The notes under the pieces are model-generated. The model was not told the DNA's origin. It worked only from the letters and a program-made list of their open reading frames with translations, and made no database searches. Positions 1 to 10,709 of a DNA stretch of 64,000 nucleotides are shown in pieces (within the stretch, counting starts at the first letter, position 1; every line of letters starts with the position of its first letter). The DNA comes from Dolomedes plantarius (lineage: Eukaryota > Arthropoda > Arachnida > Araneae > Dolomedidae), in contig OU015495.1 in the NCBI GenBank assembly GCA_907164885.2, positions 3,633,308 to 3,697,307 on the forward strand, given 5' to 3'. The position numbers were made by a program, and so were the translations under genes.

Positions 1-598
1 ACCAAGCACTCAGTCGGAAAGCGAAGCACAAAATGGGATGAAAGTGAAGATGATAAATAGCGCTAAAGGCAATGGAGCCGGGGCAAACGAACATCGCTAA
101 TAACTTAGTTAGGGTCGGGATCTATGTGCTGATTTTGGCTAATGGAAGTATTCTGACACAACTTTAGATCTAATTTTAGGGTTTATAGCGTTTAAGCACA
201 AAATAGTTATGGAAGTATATTTTTTTACTCCTTGGATGGCAAGTTCTAATGCTAAACACATATGACTTGAAATCAGAAACTGATTACTTATCAGTTACAA
301 ACTTTTTACAGCTGTGATTTCATTTAAGCATGTATGTCATTCAAACAGACAATGAAAAACAAATAAGAATTAATTAGAGGGAGAAAGCAAAGAAGGGAGC
401 TCGTTTCAAAAAGCAACTGAAAATGTTTCAACTCCAGTTGCTAATCTCCATCTGCAATATAAAATATGCGAGCCTGACATTGTTTTTGAGACAGAAAATA
501 GTTTTGGGGGAATGGATATGGTTTTACCAAATATTTATCCCACCTCTCATTCTCGCGAGTTGCAGGTTCAGGGATTATGTGGCTAGCATAAATTCGTT
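1..598. other. Unassigned AT-rich sequence
   Basis: No coding sequence, RNA gene or repeat boundary could be recognised. Short open frames here have no family resemblance and normal stop density around them. Confidence 0.4.
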
Positions 599-700
599 CA
601 GAACTTTAAGAGGAAATTCCATTTTTCGTAATCATTAGCAATGAGTATCAGAACTTTGAGAGGAAATTCCTTTTTTTTCGTAATCATTAGCGATGAGTAT
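599..700. repeat. Tandem duplication, two units of about 50 bp
   Basis: Two adjacent copies starting with CAGAACTTTAAGAGGAAATT and CAGAACTTTGAGAGGAAATT and ending in ATGAGTAT. They differ by a few substitutions and a T-run length change, as expected of an old local duplication. Confidence 0.75.
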
Positions 701-807
701 AAATCTCATCAATTTATTAAAAAATCAATATTTCTCTATGTGTGATGTCAAATATTATAGAATAATTCTTAAAAAATACTGTAATAATCATGCTAAAATA
801 CACATGG

Positions 808-1301
808 CAGGCTCTTATTTTCCATTAGGCCCAGTAGGTCCGGGCCTAGGGACCCTCGAATGTTGCCCCCCCCCCCCTAAAAAAAAAAATTATTTTAAAA
901 GAAAAAATTTCCACTTCAAATTTTTTTTAAATTTTACCTTTTTTAATAGCAATTTTTTATATATCCTTTCAAATTTGATTGATTGGTTCATCATATGTAT
1001 AATTATATGTATAGTTCATCCTATATATGTTATAGTGTATATAAGGGATTAATAAATTTTTCTGGTTGCATTGTATTGGTGTTTAAATGATGAAGTTATT
1101 ATGTTGTATCGCTATTTTTTATTTATAATGTTCTAGGCTTCTATGCTTCAAATAGCCAATTCTTGCTAAAATGGTACTTTCACAATGAATCATGATTTTT
1201 TTATTGTGTGTCAATTTTGGAAATGTTACGACCACATCAGTGTTAGGGGGCCCCCATCCCGAGTTATGCCTATAGTCAAGAATTTTCTAAATCAGGCCCT
1301 G
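808..1301. mobile_element. hAT-type non-autonomous element (MITE)
   Basis: The left end reads CAGGCTCTTATTTTC and the right end, on the other strand, CAGGGCCTGATTTAG. It is flanked by 8-bp duplications, ACACATGG (800-807) and ACACATAA (1302-1309), matching at 6 of 8 positions. A CAG-type terminus with an 8-bp duplication is characteristic of hAT transposons. No transposase is visible; the interior holds a C-run followed by an A-run near 865-890. The terminal repeats are short and diverged, so the class rests mainly on the target duplication. Confidence 0.55.
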
Positions 1302-1403
1302 ACACATAAACAAGTTTTTTTTCTGTTGACTGATTATTCTATTCAGTCGACATGAATGATTTTTATTCTGTAATTAATGTCTAATACCATCGTTTGATAA
1401 TGA

Positions 1404-1877
1404 CTTGTAAGGTATACACAAGATTCGATTCACAAGAATCCAACTTTTGAGTGAATGAATTAAAGAAGCTGCTTGAGATATGCTAATTTCGGCATATGCG
1501 CTTAGTATAAATACCATGCAGCGTCATTAATAAAAAAGGTTGTTAAGGTTGATAGATAAGCGATAGGGAGCTACGAGGTATGCAGCTCCAGTATTATCCT
1601 GCGCTAGGGCTTAGGGGGCCCACAATTTACGTGGCAGTACTGCTGGTTTGACTCTTTGCTGATTTGTGAGTATGGCAAAAAGTATTTCTATTGAAGGTTA
1701 ATATATATATATATATATTCCGTACAAGTAGTACGTATGCTTATTGCTGTAAAAGCAAATTCTATATGTGCACCGAATTCAATAAACATTGTTTCACGTA
1801 TAAACTGTGTTTGTATCAAATTCATTTAGAGTGCCACTTCAAATTATATACACCCAAGTCTGGGTAGAGGTGAGCTA
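1404..1877 (+). mobile_element. Solo-LTR-like repeat, copy 1
   Basis: A roughly 470-bp unit shared with 7479-7950 along its whole length at high identity. It starts with CTTGTAAGGTATACA and the shared sequence stops after GTGAGCTA. A TATAAATACC motif near 1507 followed by an AATAAACATTG polyadenylation-like motif near 1780 is the order seen in LTRs, and a TG...TATACA pair would put the LTR at 1406-1852. No target duplication could be resolved, so a non-LTR nature is not excluded. Confidence 0.5.
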
Positions 1878-2048
1878 GTTTTCTCTATAGACTTAACGGC
1901 CAGAGGAATAATCGCATGTATTTTTTGAAAACTGCAGCTTTCCACAGTATCAGAATTATACTTGTTTTCTCCGATTTAGTCCATATTTTCATTGCTGAAC
2001 AATTTTTAGAGGTCTGCAATCCATTGGAAGAAAATTTGGTTAAATGAT

Positions 2049-2300
2049 TTTGTTGTTGTTGTTGTTTGTAATGTCCCCTGGCCCGAATTTATTCCAGACC
2101 AGGTCCATATAGGCTAGCGGACAAAGGGGTGCGGCTCCTGTTTATAATGGCACCACAAGGGCCGGAGTCCGATTTAGACAGGTGCCACCTCCATTTTGAC
2201 GAGAATCCCCAGGGGTGGCATCTGGGGGAGGATCGTACCCTCTCCCACTCCCACTCCCACTGACATCATAGAACCGCGGTGGGAACATATAAGGCCAGAG
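2049..2300 (+). repeat. SINE-like dispersed repeat with (GTT)n head, copy 1
   Basis: Begins with a GTT run, then a block resembling 41207-41420: the shared phrases include CAGGTC, ATAGGCTA, GGTTCCTGTTT or GGCTCCTGTTT and GGCACCACAAGGG, in the same order and spacing. A short CCCACT tandem lies at about 2243-2262. No coding capacity. Calling it a SINE is an inference from size and dispersal. Confidence 0.45.
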
Positions 2301-2309
2301 AGAGCCGCA

Positions 2310-3215
2310 ATCCGGCTTTTAACGTAGGATTACGTTCCTCAATAACGGTCCCCCGAAAGCAAAATTTCAGCGTCGTTGCGAGTTATAATTTTGGCAGCTC
2401 GCCAAACCCAGTCTGTATCGCTTGGGCAAGCAGTAAACAGTTAAACAGAAAAGTACCAAAATGATGAGGTGGCAAAGAGGTAAGCAACGACAAGTAATCC
2501 TATGTTAATAACCCGGTAGTTTCGTTAGAAGAGACTACCTGAAATATTTTTATAATATTAAACTATTGAAGGTGATAAAACAGATTTTCAGTATGTTTTC
2601 AAAACATTGCCAAACTGTACCATACATTAAAATTCATGCCCCTTGAACTGTTATATTTCTTTAACTGAAACAAGTTTAATTTCTACTCTTTTTTTTATAT
2701 TTTATAAAGAGCCACACGTAGATACTCAAATTTAAATTATTTTATTTAATATAATTGCATATTTTTACAAATTCCATATAAGAACACATATAAAAAGCAT
2801 AGTTATGAAAAAGAAAATAATTATTTCAAAATTTAGTAATAAAATTGAAATATAATAAAAATCAAATATAGCAAAAACCAAATATAAAAAAAATCAAATA
2901 TAATAAAAATATATTTATTAACAAAATGTATAATTACATCTAATGACAATCTTTGGCCAAATTTTTAAAATTTGGCGTAAAATTAGTTAAAGCTGTCTGC
3001 AGAAATTCTGTAAGATGTTGATTGGTCAACTGTGAACGATGTTTCGACTTCACGAACTAATGCAGCGTAAATGCATGTAGTACATACGTGCTATATGCAA
3101 GAGCGCTAAATTCCAACAACCTCTGCTATCCCCTTCAACATGCGGACTGGCTAATACGGTTAGCGCACACGCGCACTACAAACGGTTTAGGAAAAAAAAT
3201 AAAACTAAAATTTTA
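2310..3215. other. AT-rich gap with imperfect ATAT-type tandem
   Basis: No gene recognised. At about 2830-2920 there is an imperfect tandem of A-rich units resembling AAAATCAAATATA. The remainder is unassigned. Confidence 0.35.
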
Positions 3216-3229
3216 AGAGCTGCATTTGC

Positions 3230-3400
3230 CCATCGTTGTCATAGAAGGGACCTTGCGGTCTACGGATTTTACGTGCCCATATCAGGCCTAGACACGGAGG
3301 TCTTTAACGGTGCTTGTCGGGATTGGATCCGACCACCCTCAGAACCGAAAGTCGACACGCTACAGCTAGGCTACCTCGAGCCCTTAAATGTGCATGTTAC
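3230..3400 (+). repeat. Repeat fragment with ATTTTACGTGCCC block
   Basis: Shares ATTTTACGTGCCC, a following CCA-rich stretch and an ACACGG block with 41450-41500, so it is probably the distal half of the same dispersed family. The stretch GGGATTGGATCC resembles a decayed Pol III B box. The open frame across it is not a gene that I recognise. Confidence 0.35.
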
Positions 3401-5535
3401 AATTACGCTGCGGAAAATTGTTTATAAAGACATCACATTCAGTCACTCCATTTGCATTACCAAGGCAAAAAACATTTAAAATTTTTTATAAAATATAATA
3501 AAAATCTATTTACTATCCTTCCTTCTAGCACTTTTATTTTTGTCTCTGAGTCTTTTCCACTTGGAATTGCTCATTTTCTAGTAATTGAACTCACGGATTC
3601 TGAACCTTATCTCTCTATCCAATCACTTTACTTCCCCCTCTCTTAACTTGCCAATTGAAATCCAGCTTACAGATAGCCATGGACTCCAACCCCATCAGCG
3701 AATCAACACGAGGATCATGGAGGCATCCAATTAGAACTCTTCTTTTCACCCTCCAAAGTTCTGACCAAATGACTCTCTGCTTCACTTTGTTTTGCATTTT
3801 TCGGTACAGATTTCTATTTTCGAACTTTTCATTTCTCATTTCTGAGACATTTCCGCTCTCCGCTGACATTCTCCAGAAATATCTGTGTTAGAAGGCGTTG
3901 GCCTAGGTAGCACAGTTAGGTACTTGTTCCTATGGTCCTATGGACCTATGGTCACTCCGTTCGCTAAAAAAATATGAATTTTCCCTATCGGTTTGTCTGA
4001 TACAAAATTTTTTTATAAATTTCTCTATCACCACGTTTTAAGATCGATGAAGTAAAAATGAAGTAGTTTGACGCTACCGTTTATCATTAGATTATATTTA
4101 TTTTTCCTATCCTTTGTCTTCTTCTTTATTATTTGCAAAGGAGGAAATCATTTTTACCCTAGTGGAGCAATAACTGTTGTGAAAGAGGCATCTTCATTCA
4201 TCTAACTAAGGCGGACAATGTATATGAAAATGTGTAGAGGTAAATTATATTTACAGTCGCAACAATAGCTATTTACGAAATTTTAACCAGTCGAGAATGG
4301 CAATTTTTTGTTTAAACAGTAATATCATGATTCCTATTCTCTTCTGAGTATAGTTTGGAAAGAATTCTTGCTTTTATGTAGGTATAATTCTCAAAAATGG
4401 ACCGTTTCTTTTGTCTAAAATACGTAGTATTCAAACTGCATGGCTCTTAACAGGAAGCTTATTCTTTAAAACTTACAGGAAACTTGAGGAAAACGCAACA
4501 CAAGAGTGTAAAATTCACAATAAATATAAAGAGGTGGCAACTAGCGACAAACAAATGAGCAACAAACGCTGAGCAACATTTGTTGCTCAGCGTTTGGAAC
4601 TAATGAATAGTTCATCAACAAGCTGGCAAACATTTGGTGTGATTGTCTCTATGGACAATTCGCAAATGACCCAGTTATTTTTATTGAGGATTTCAAGAGG
4701 ATGCGAGTTCTTGAACTAATCATTTCTTCACACGTTCTGCGCGTTTTTAAAAAATTCGTTGATTGGCTCTGACGTATTACGCCATCTCTCGAGGAGCGAT
4801 ATCCATTATATATATAATAGCCCTTGTCTCTGTATAACACTTCCGGGCTGTACTCATCTTTCAATTGAAGCCCTCAGTAAACAAATGGCCTGTTAGGCTT
4901 AATTTCAATATCAGATGTGGATCAGAATTTTTTCTTACCTAAAAACTAATATATTCTCCATCAAATCACGTTTGTTCAGCCTATTTTTCTATAAAACATT
5001 CAGAACTAAAAAAAAATTGGATGTTTTTAGCTGTATATTTAACAGTTTTTAAAAATCTTTTGCGATGAATTCTGAAAGTAAACAGCTTGAATGTGAATGA
5101 ATCAAGTAGCTCAAGTATTCATATCACGTAGTGAGCTGTAAAAAACTGGATGGCAGTCTACTACTCCAATCGCATGAAAAACTAAATAAATAAAAAATAA
5201 TGACAGGATTTGCTTTTACAAAGGGTGGATTAAATGCAATATTGTTAGATAATTCGGGATATTTTTTAACTTTCATATACTTTTTCTATTATGGCATCAT
5301 TATTAGTATTATGACGTCAAAATGACGGGTTACCTTCTAGTTTTAAAAATAATGAGTTATAAGGAGTGTGCACGTGGAGAATAATTCTTAACGGCTAAAA
5401 ACGGCATCATGGTGTCCATTATGTGCGCTAAACAATTCGGTGTCACAAGCACCTGGGGCAATCCTAGCAACCAGAATAGCAACACGGTCTTTGCACGCAC
5501 CTTTGCTCATCTTCCAGTTTTCTTACTCTTTTCAG
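3401..5535. other. Unassigned, intron and upstream region of the protease exon
   Basis: No upstream protease exon (histidine or aspartate loops, or the segment ending in the C191 region) could be recognised. The last part must be intron if the protease gene is intact, since its exon begins with a splice acceptor at 5535. A perfect palindrome is listed separately. Confidence 0.35.
4563..4596. repeat. Perfect 16-bp inverted repeat
   Basis: CAAACGCTGAGCAACA and its exact reverse complement are separated by TT. The left arm is preceded by another GAGCAACA. It would form a stable hairpin; no terminal repeats or duplications identify it as a mobile element. Confidence 0.8.
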
Positions 5536-5697
5536 GGAGATTCCGGAGGTCCCTTGCTTCACCAAGATTATGAAGGATCCTGGACGTTACTCGGTATCGT
5601 TTCTTTCGGATACAAGTGCGGGGAGCCGGGTGTACCAGGAACATATTCAAGAGTGTCCTATTACATGCCGTGGATATTAAGTCATATAGGTTACTGA
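5536..5697 (+). CDS. Serine protease (S1, trypsin-like), terminal exon
   Basis: The exon encodes the C-terminal 53 residues of a chymotrypsin-fold protease and ends at a TGA. It starts with GDSGGPL, carrying the catalytic serine (Ser195), then [21 protein letters not shown], which holds the substrate-pocket glycine region, the cysteine equivalent to C220 and the usual PGVxTRV-like turn, and finally the amphipathic C-terminal helix [11 protein letters not shown] pyrimidine-rich acceptor, CTTACTCTTTTCAG, ends at 5535, and a phase-0 intron just before GDSGG is common in this family. The histidine and aspartate exons are not visible in the window, so the gene runs leftward through long introns, or this is an isolated fragment. 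The C-terminus resembles arthropod clip-domain or proclotting-enzyme-like proteases, but the exact subfamily cannot be assigned. Confidence 0.85.
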   Translation, partial: GDSGGPLLHQDYEGSWTLLGIVSFGYKCGEPGVPGTYSRVSYYMPWILSHIGY

Positions 5698-6412
5698 GAC
5701 GTTTGTAATTACTCATCACATTCATCTTTCTACGAGAGACTTTTAATTTATATCTGCTCGCAAACGAACCTAAAAAAGCTTGCGGTGAGTTGTTGCTGTA
5801 TTATAGAGAAAAATACAGCTTGAAATACAGCGGGAATTGTGCAGAAATAATTATGATACATTCATACATGTGTGGTCGTGTAAAAAGTATTAATTGGAAA
5901 ATGATTAATGTTTAATGAATCCTACACATTTAAGTTACATGCAAACATAAAATTTTTTTATATGAATCCTACACATATAAAAAATATTTGATGATTGCAT
6001 GTAACTCGAAATCTAGAACTTCATGAACATATATGCATGTATATGTATGTATTATGTATGTATCTGGTGCTTTATGCAAGCTAAAAACTCTGAATCTTTC
6101 AAGAGTAAACTGTAAATAAATAAAAATGTTTTTGAAAAGTCTGTTCTTAAGTATTGTGTTATCTACTGGAAGAAGCAATCATAGAATTTTTGATAACTTT
6201 TTTAGATAATTCCATAAAAAAAGTCTTTAGCCTATAAATTGAAATAACTGTTTCTGAATACTTGAAAAGATTGCAGGGGGAAAGAGAGGGAAGAATGAGA
6301 ATCAATTAAACGAGCAGAATACACTGTACATCTGTACACGAAAATGATGTTTTCCCTAAGGACGATATCAAACAAAATTAAGTTGCGAAATGAGTAAATA
6401 CTGTATGTTTAC
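5698..6412. other. 3' flank of the protease exon
   Basis: Probable 3' UTR followed by unassigned AT-rich sequence. No further exon or element boundary was recognised before the family-1 repeat. Confidence 0.35.
6115..6120 (+). promoter_or_regulatory. Candidate polyadenylation signal of the protease gene
   Basis: AATAAA in a GTAAATAAATAAAAATG context about 420 bp after the protease stop. The motif is frequent in AT-rich DNA, so the assignment is only positional. Confidence 0.3.
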
Positions 6413-6607
6413 AATCTATATACAGGTGGTTATCAAAATAATGGAAACACCTATCAATATGAGTGGTGTTTATGAATGTGCTTCGTATTCCTACTAACAA
6501 GTCTGGCCACCGGTATTTTTTATATAATATAGTGTATGTATTATTCTACTGTCAGGTAGCAGTAATGAAGTTAAGGGCATAGTGCTTTTTGGGGGAAACA
6601 GCGTAAA

Positions 6608-8100
6608 ATGTCAAAACTTGCAAACTTACGAAAAGGGCAAATTCTTTGAGCGCGTTTAAATTGAACTATCTGTTACTGCAACCCCCAGGCTTTTGGGTGT
6701 TTTGTGAGCTATGGTATCGAAGTCATGATAGCATACAGAGTGCACGGAAAACATCTTTTGCCAAACGGAAAAGTGGACTAAAAGGGGAACTGAGTGAAAG
6801 AGATGGACGAGGTATTGAAGCGGATTGTGACATGAAGAAAACAGAAAACAACTGCAACCAAAATGACCGAAGAGATCAATCTGCATCTGCATGTTCCGGT
6901 ATCAACCATTACAGGTAGAAGGTAACTTCACAAACAAAGCCTTTACGGAAGAGTAGCTATTCCCAAACCACTTGTAATAGATGCCAATACAAAATATCGT
7001 CCAGAATGGTGCCACGAGCGCAAATCCTGGTCGAGTAATATGTTGAAAAAGGAATTTGGTCCGACGAATCATTGTGCACATTGTTCCTCGTAACAGGACG
7101 TGCGCATGTCTGGAGAACACCTACTCAAGCCTAAGATTCTGGCTGTCTCATCTAAACTGTCAATCATGGAGGTAGATCTATCAGAGTTTGGGATGGCATC
7201 TAATTGCCTTCTTCAGGCCATATTGTAACCTTAAAAGGGAGATTGAATGGGAAGCACTATGTCGAAATTTTATCTCACTAGTCCATTCTATGGTGCAAAT
7301 ATTATTTCTTGCAGGAGATGGCGTTCTCCAGTATGATAATCCCACTATACATACAGCTGAATATATCAAGTATTGGTTTGAAGAGCATGAAAAAGATGTC
7401 AAATATATTATTTAGCCCTGTACAAACCCCCCGACTATATAACCGGATAGAGCTACGTATCGATATCCACCACAGCATCTTGTAAGGTATACATAAGATT
7501 CGATTCACAAGAATCGAACTTTTGAGTGAATGAATTAAAGAAGCTGCTTGAGATATGCTAATTTCGGCATACGCGCTTGGAATAAATACCATGCAGCTTG
7601 ATTAAGGTTGAAAAAAGGTTGTTAAGGTTGATAGATAAGCGAGTTAGGGGAGCTACGAGTAAGCAGCTCCAGCTTTTAACCGGCGCTAGTGCTTAGGGGG
7701 GCCCAAAGTTTACGTGGCAGAACTGCTGGTTTGACTCTCTGCTGGTTTGTGAGTATTTTCAAAGTGCATTTCTATTGAATGTTAATATATATTCGTACAA
7801 CTAGTACGTATGCTTATTGCTGTAAAAGCAAATTCTATATCTGCAACGAATTCAATAAACATTGTTTCATGTATAAACTGTGATTGTATCAAATTCAAAT
7901 AGAGTGCCACTTCAAATTATATACACCCAAGTCTGGGTAGAAGTGAGCTATTCCCTAAAATCTCTACTGGAACTTTCATGATTTTTCCCTGAAGAATGGT
8001 ATAATTTATTCCTAACCATTATTCATGACTTGTATAGTCCAATTGCAAGGGGAATCAGGTTTTTTTACATGACAAAGGTGATCCTACACCGTATTAATAA
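6608..8100 (+). pseudogene. Tc1-like transposase pseudogene
   Basis: A start ATG at 6608 opens MSKLANLRKGQIL, followed through several frame changes by recognisable Tc1 transposase segments: a helix-turn-helix region with HVPVSTI and LHKQSLYGRVAIPKP (about 6880-6970), KYRPEWCHERKSW (about 6990), GRLNGKHYVEILS (about 7240-7270), QYDNPTIHTAEYIKYWFEEHE with the second catalytic aspartate (about 7330-7390), and a corrupted SPDLNPIE segment (about 7420-7450). The C-terminus EEWYNLFLTIIHDLYS continues after the solo-LTR-like insertion at about 8000-8040. Many stops and frameshifts make it non-functional. The resemblance to widespread arthropod Tc1 transposases is strong despite the decay. Confidence 0.85.
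7479..7950 (+). mobile_element. Solo-LTR-like repeat, copy 2, nested in Tc1
   Basis: Same unit as 1404-1877 in the same orientation, with the same TATAAATACC and AATAAACATTG motifs. It interrupts the Tc1 transposase exactly where the frame can be followed on both sides, which proves it is a discrete insertion. The ends shared by both copies are CTTGTAAGG and GTGAGCTA. No clean target duplication was found. Confidence 0.7.
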
Positions 8101-8310
8101 AGGTTTTCATGATGTTTCTTAGTGTTTCCATCATTTTGATAACCACCTGTATATAAAACAGTTCCGTGACTGACTGACAGATAACGCACAGACCAAACCG
8201 CTGGACCTAAAGAGCTAAAATTTTGCAGGGCGATTCTTCTTATAGTGTAGAGGTGCACTAAGAAAGATTTTTGAAAAATTCTTCTTAGATTTTTAAAATT
8301 AAATTATTAA

Positions 8311-9032
8311 GGTATCCGACTACGTTCGGGGCCCTTTTTCTGAAAAACTGTACTTGAGAAAATTTGTACCTTATTTTTCGAAGGAATATAACACCAAAAC
8401 TCGAAAATGTTGAAAAAATAGACATTAACTATGCAATTTGTTTCAAAATTGAGGAAATTGGGTCGAAATTTAGCAGATTTTTACGAAAACGGCTCTAGTG
8501 CTAAAAAAATATTATGCATATAACATTAACTTTTTTTGTCATATGTACGTAAGTACCTTCTAAGTGTAATGACTTACAAGCTAATCGATATCTTAAAATC
8601 TAAAAAAAATACAGGTCATTATATGCAATTACATGTAAAATCTTAGTAATTTTCCATGAGATTTTTTATAAATGCAGCTATAAATCAACAAATAATGAAC
8701 CTAGAACTAAATATGTAGTCCATTACATTCTTAGTATTATGAAAAACATGCGTGAAAAATTTCATAGACATGTTGATATTTTGAGTTATCACAAGAGTCG
8801 TTTACATTTTTGATGAAAACAAGTTCTTCAGAAAACAGGATTAAAGTTTTCGACTTGTATTGAAATGCACAGCTGCTGCTGATCTTTAAATCGCTCTAAT
8901 TTCATTTCTAATGGTCGTATCGAAAAAATGAAAGCAGATTTAGAAACGTAAATTAACAATCTTTAAAAAACAGGAATAAAAACAATTTCGGAATTTTTGT
9001 CAAAGTCGATGTTTTAAACGTAGTCGGATACC
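8311..9032. mobile_element. TTAA-flanked MITE (piggyBac-like), 722 bp
   Basis: Perfect 16-bp terminal inverted repeats, GGTATCCGACTACGTT, flanked on both sides by TTAA (8307-8310, 9033-9036). Other family-1 copies carry an uninterrupted TTAA at this point, so the empty site is visible in the same window. No open frame. A TTAA duplication points to piggyBac-type mobilisation. Confidence 0.9.
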
Positions 9033-9589
9033 TTAAACTGTTTTTTAACATTTTTTAAGTTTGCTTTTAAAATAATATTCTGTGGGTTACAAAATTTATA
9101 TCTCGAGAAAGATCATAAAAAGTCCTTTCCAATGAAATCTTTTTCGAATTCTACTTTTATTTTCTGATTTCTGGTGAATTTTTAAAGATTAATTTTTAGA
9201 ATTTAATTTATTAAAGGCTGATGACGTGGTCTCTTTTCTTTTCGTGATGCTTCAAATTAATTTTGCGTCACCTGCATAACCACGAAATAAATTGACAAAA
9301 AATATTGAAATACGGTAAAGGATAAAATTTAACCACGACTAAATGAGATGGAAGTTTTTTAAGAATTTAATTCAAATTAGTATGTTTTATGGATATTAAA
9401 CATAGAAATTTACTTCATACATTGACCATTGTATTTAATTTGAATATTTTCTTCTACATCATTTTGTCTATAAAAATACGATTTTTTTATAAATATATAT
9501 ATATGTATGTATTTGGCATTAATTGCATACATTGACCGTTGTATTTAATTTGAATGTACACCTTAGCGAAGCACGGGTATTCAGCTAGT

Positions 9590-10709
9590 GAACTCATATA
9601 GTTTGCTACTCTTAGTATGAGGGTTGAAAAATTTCTAAATGATTTTACGGCATGATAACCGAATTCCTCGGTTTTGAAGGAATCTACTTGAGGTGAAAGG
9701 GCTTGTGTCCGAGTGACCTGGATAACCCCTTGTAAACGCGTCAGAAAAAGCGTTTTTCTTTCTCAAGTGCAGTTGTTTCTCCGGAAAACCACAAATACAT
9801 TATTGAATAACTTTATCTTTTGATGCTAAGGGTAAAAGATAAGCACAGAGGTTTAGAAGGGTATCAGCACATGCATTCATCGTCGATATGAATTCATCTT
9901 TGGGTGTTCCTGCATTATTTGAAAGAAACCCCCTCCCCCCCAGTTTTTACAGTTTTCTTTCTGTGCTTTGTACTCAGACCTAATCACTCGTATTCACTAG
10001 CGCCCACCGGGGTTTGGGCTTCGATTTAAGTACAAAAGATTTAAAATTTTTAAAGGGTACAATCAAAATCTTCAAAAACTACGAAAAACAATAACTTGAT
10101 TTAAATACTTCAAAAGGGTTAATAACTGAGAATTAGTTGAGTGTTGTAACACTTGATTACATTCATTCAGTGTTGTACAGACTTCCAGGTATCAGTGATC
10201 GAAACCAAAACAGTGAACATACGAATTGTTTGTTCATCAGAACCACAAAATTTACAGTGTTTGAAAATCTCTGTAGCTAATTTGTAGCTTATTAACATTG
10301 TAATTAACTCCGAACTTCTAGCTGATTAACACAGGCCCGAGGTAGTCTATCATTAAGAACTTTTCATTCGAGCAAAAATGCTGTTGTGCACGATCTGCCT
10401 ATGGAAATTTAGAATATTAGAATTTTAAATTCATTTTGTTAGAGTATTAATCATATTTTAAAACTACCTTTTTTTTCTTTTTACTACATATAAGGATAAT
10501 TTGAAAAAAATTGGTATGTATTTTTTACCCTTTTTAGAGAATGTTAATTATTTATTTTTGAGAATTCAGCTACAGTCCTGATATATTCCTGATAGAAATA
10601 AAAGAACTAATATTTTAGTCGTTAAAAGTACGGACAACATACAGGTAGTGATTATTAGCGTGAATAATAAAATTACATCGGCTTAAAAATTAAATAACTT
10701 ATAACTAAT
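9590..10709. other. Unassigned AT-rich sequence
   Basis: No gene, repeat boundary or RNA recognised; a short C-run occurs near 9930-9940. Confidence 0.35.

Larger units (their letters stand above)
6423..8149 (+). mobile_element. Tc1-like transposon with nested repeat
   Basis: Terminal inverted repeats CAGGTGGTTATCAAAATAAT and, at the right end, its near-complement ending in AACCACCTG, flanked by TA on both sides (6421-6422, 8150-8151). Removing the 472-bp insertion at 7479-7950 leaves about 1255 bp, a normal Tc1 length. Confidence 0.9.
6413..9589 (-). mobile_element. Dispersed repeat family 1, copy A (split by two insertions)
   Basis: On the minus strand it runs from ACTAGCTGAATACCCG (9589) to TTTTATATATA. 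Its own sequence is about 8150-8306 plus 9033-9589, some 715 bp, close to the 690-830 bp of the other copies. The remainder is a Tc1 element (6423-8149), inserted in the TATATA end, and a TTAA MITE (8311-9032). It contains GACTGACTGAC units and the phrase GCACAGACCAAACCGCTGGA, shared by all copies. No protein is encoded. The transposon class is not known to me. Confidence 0.7.
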
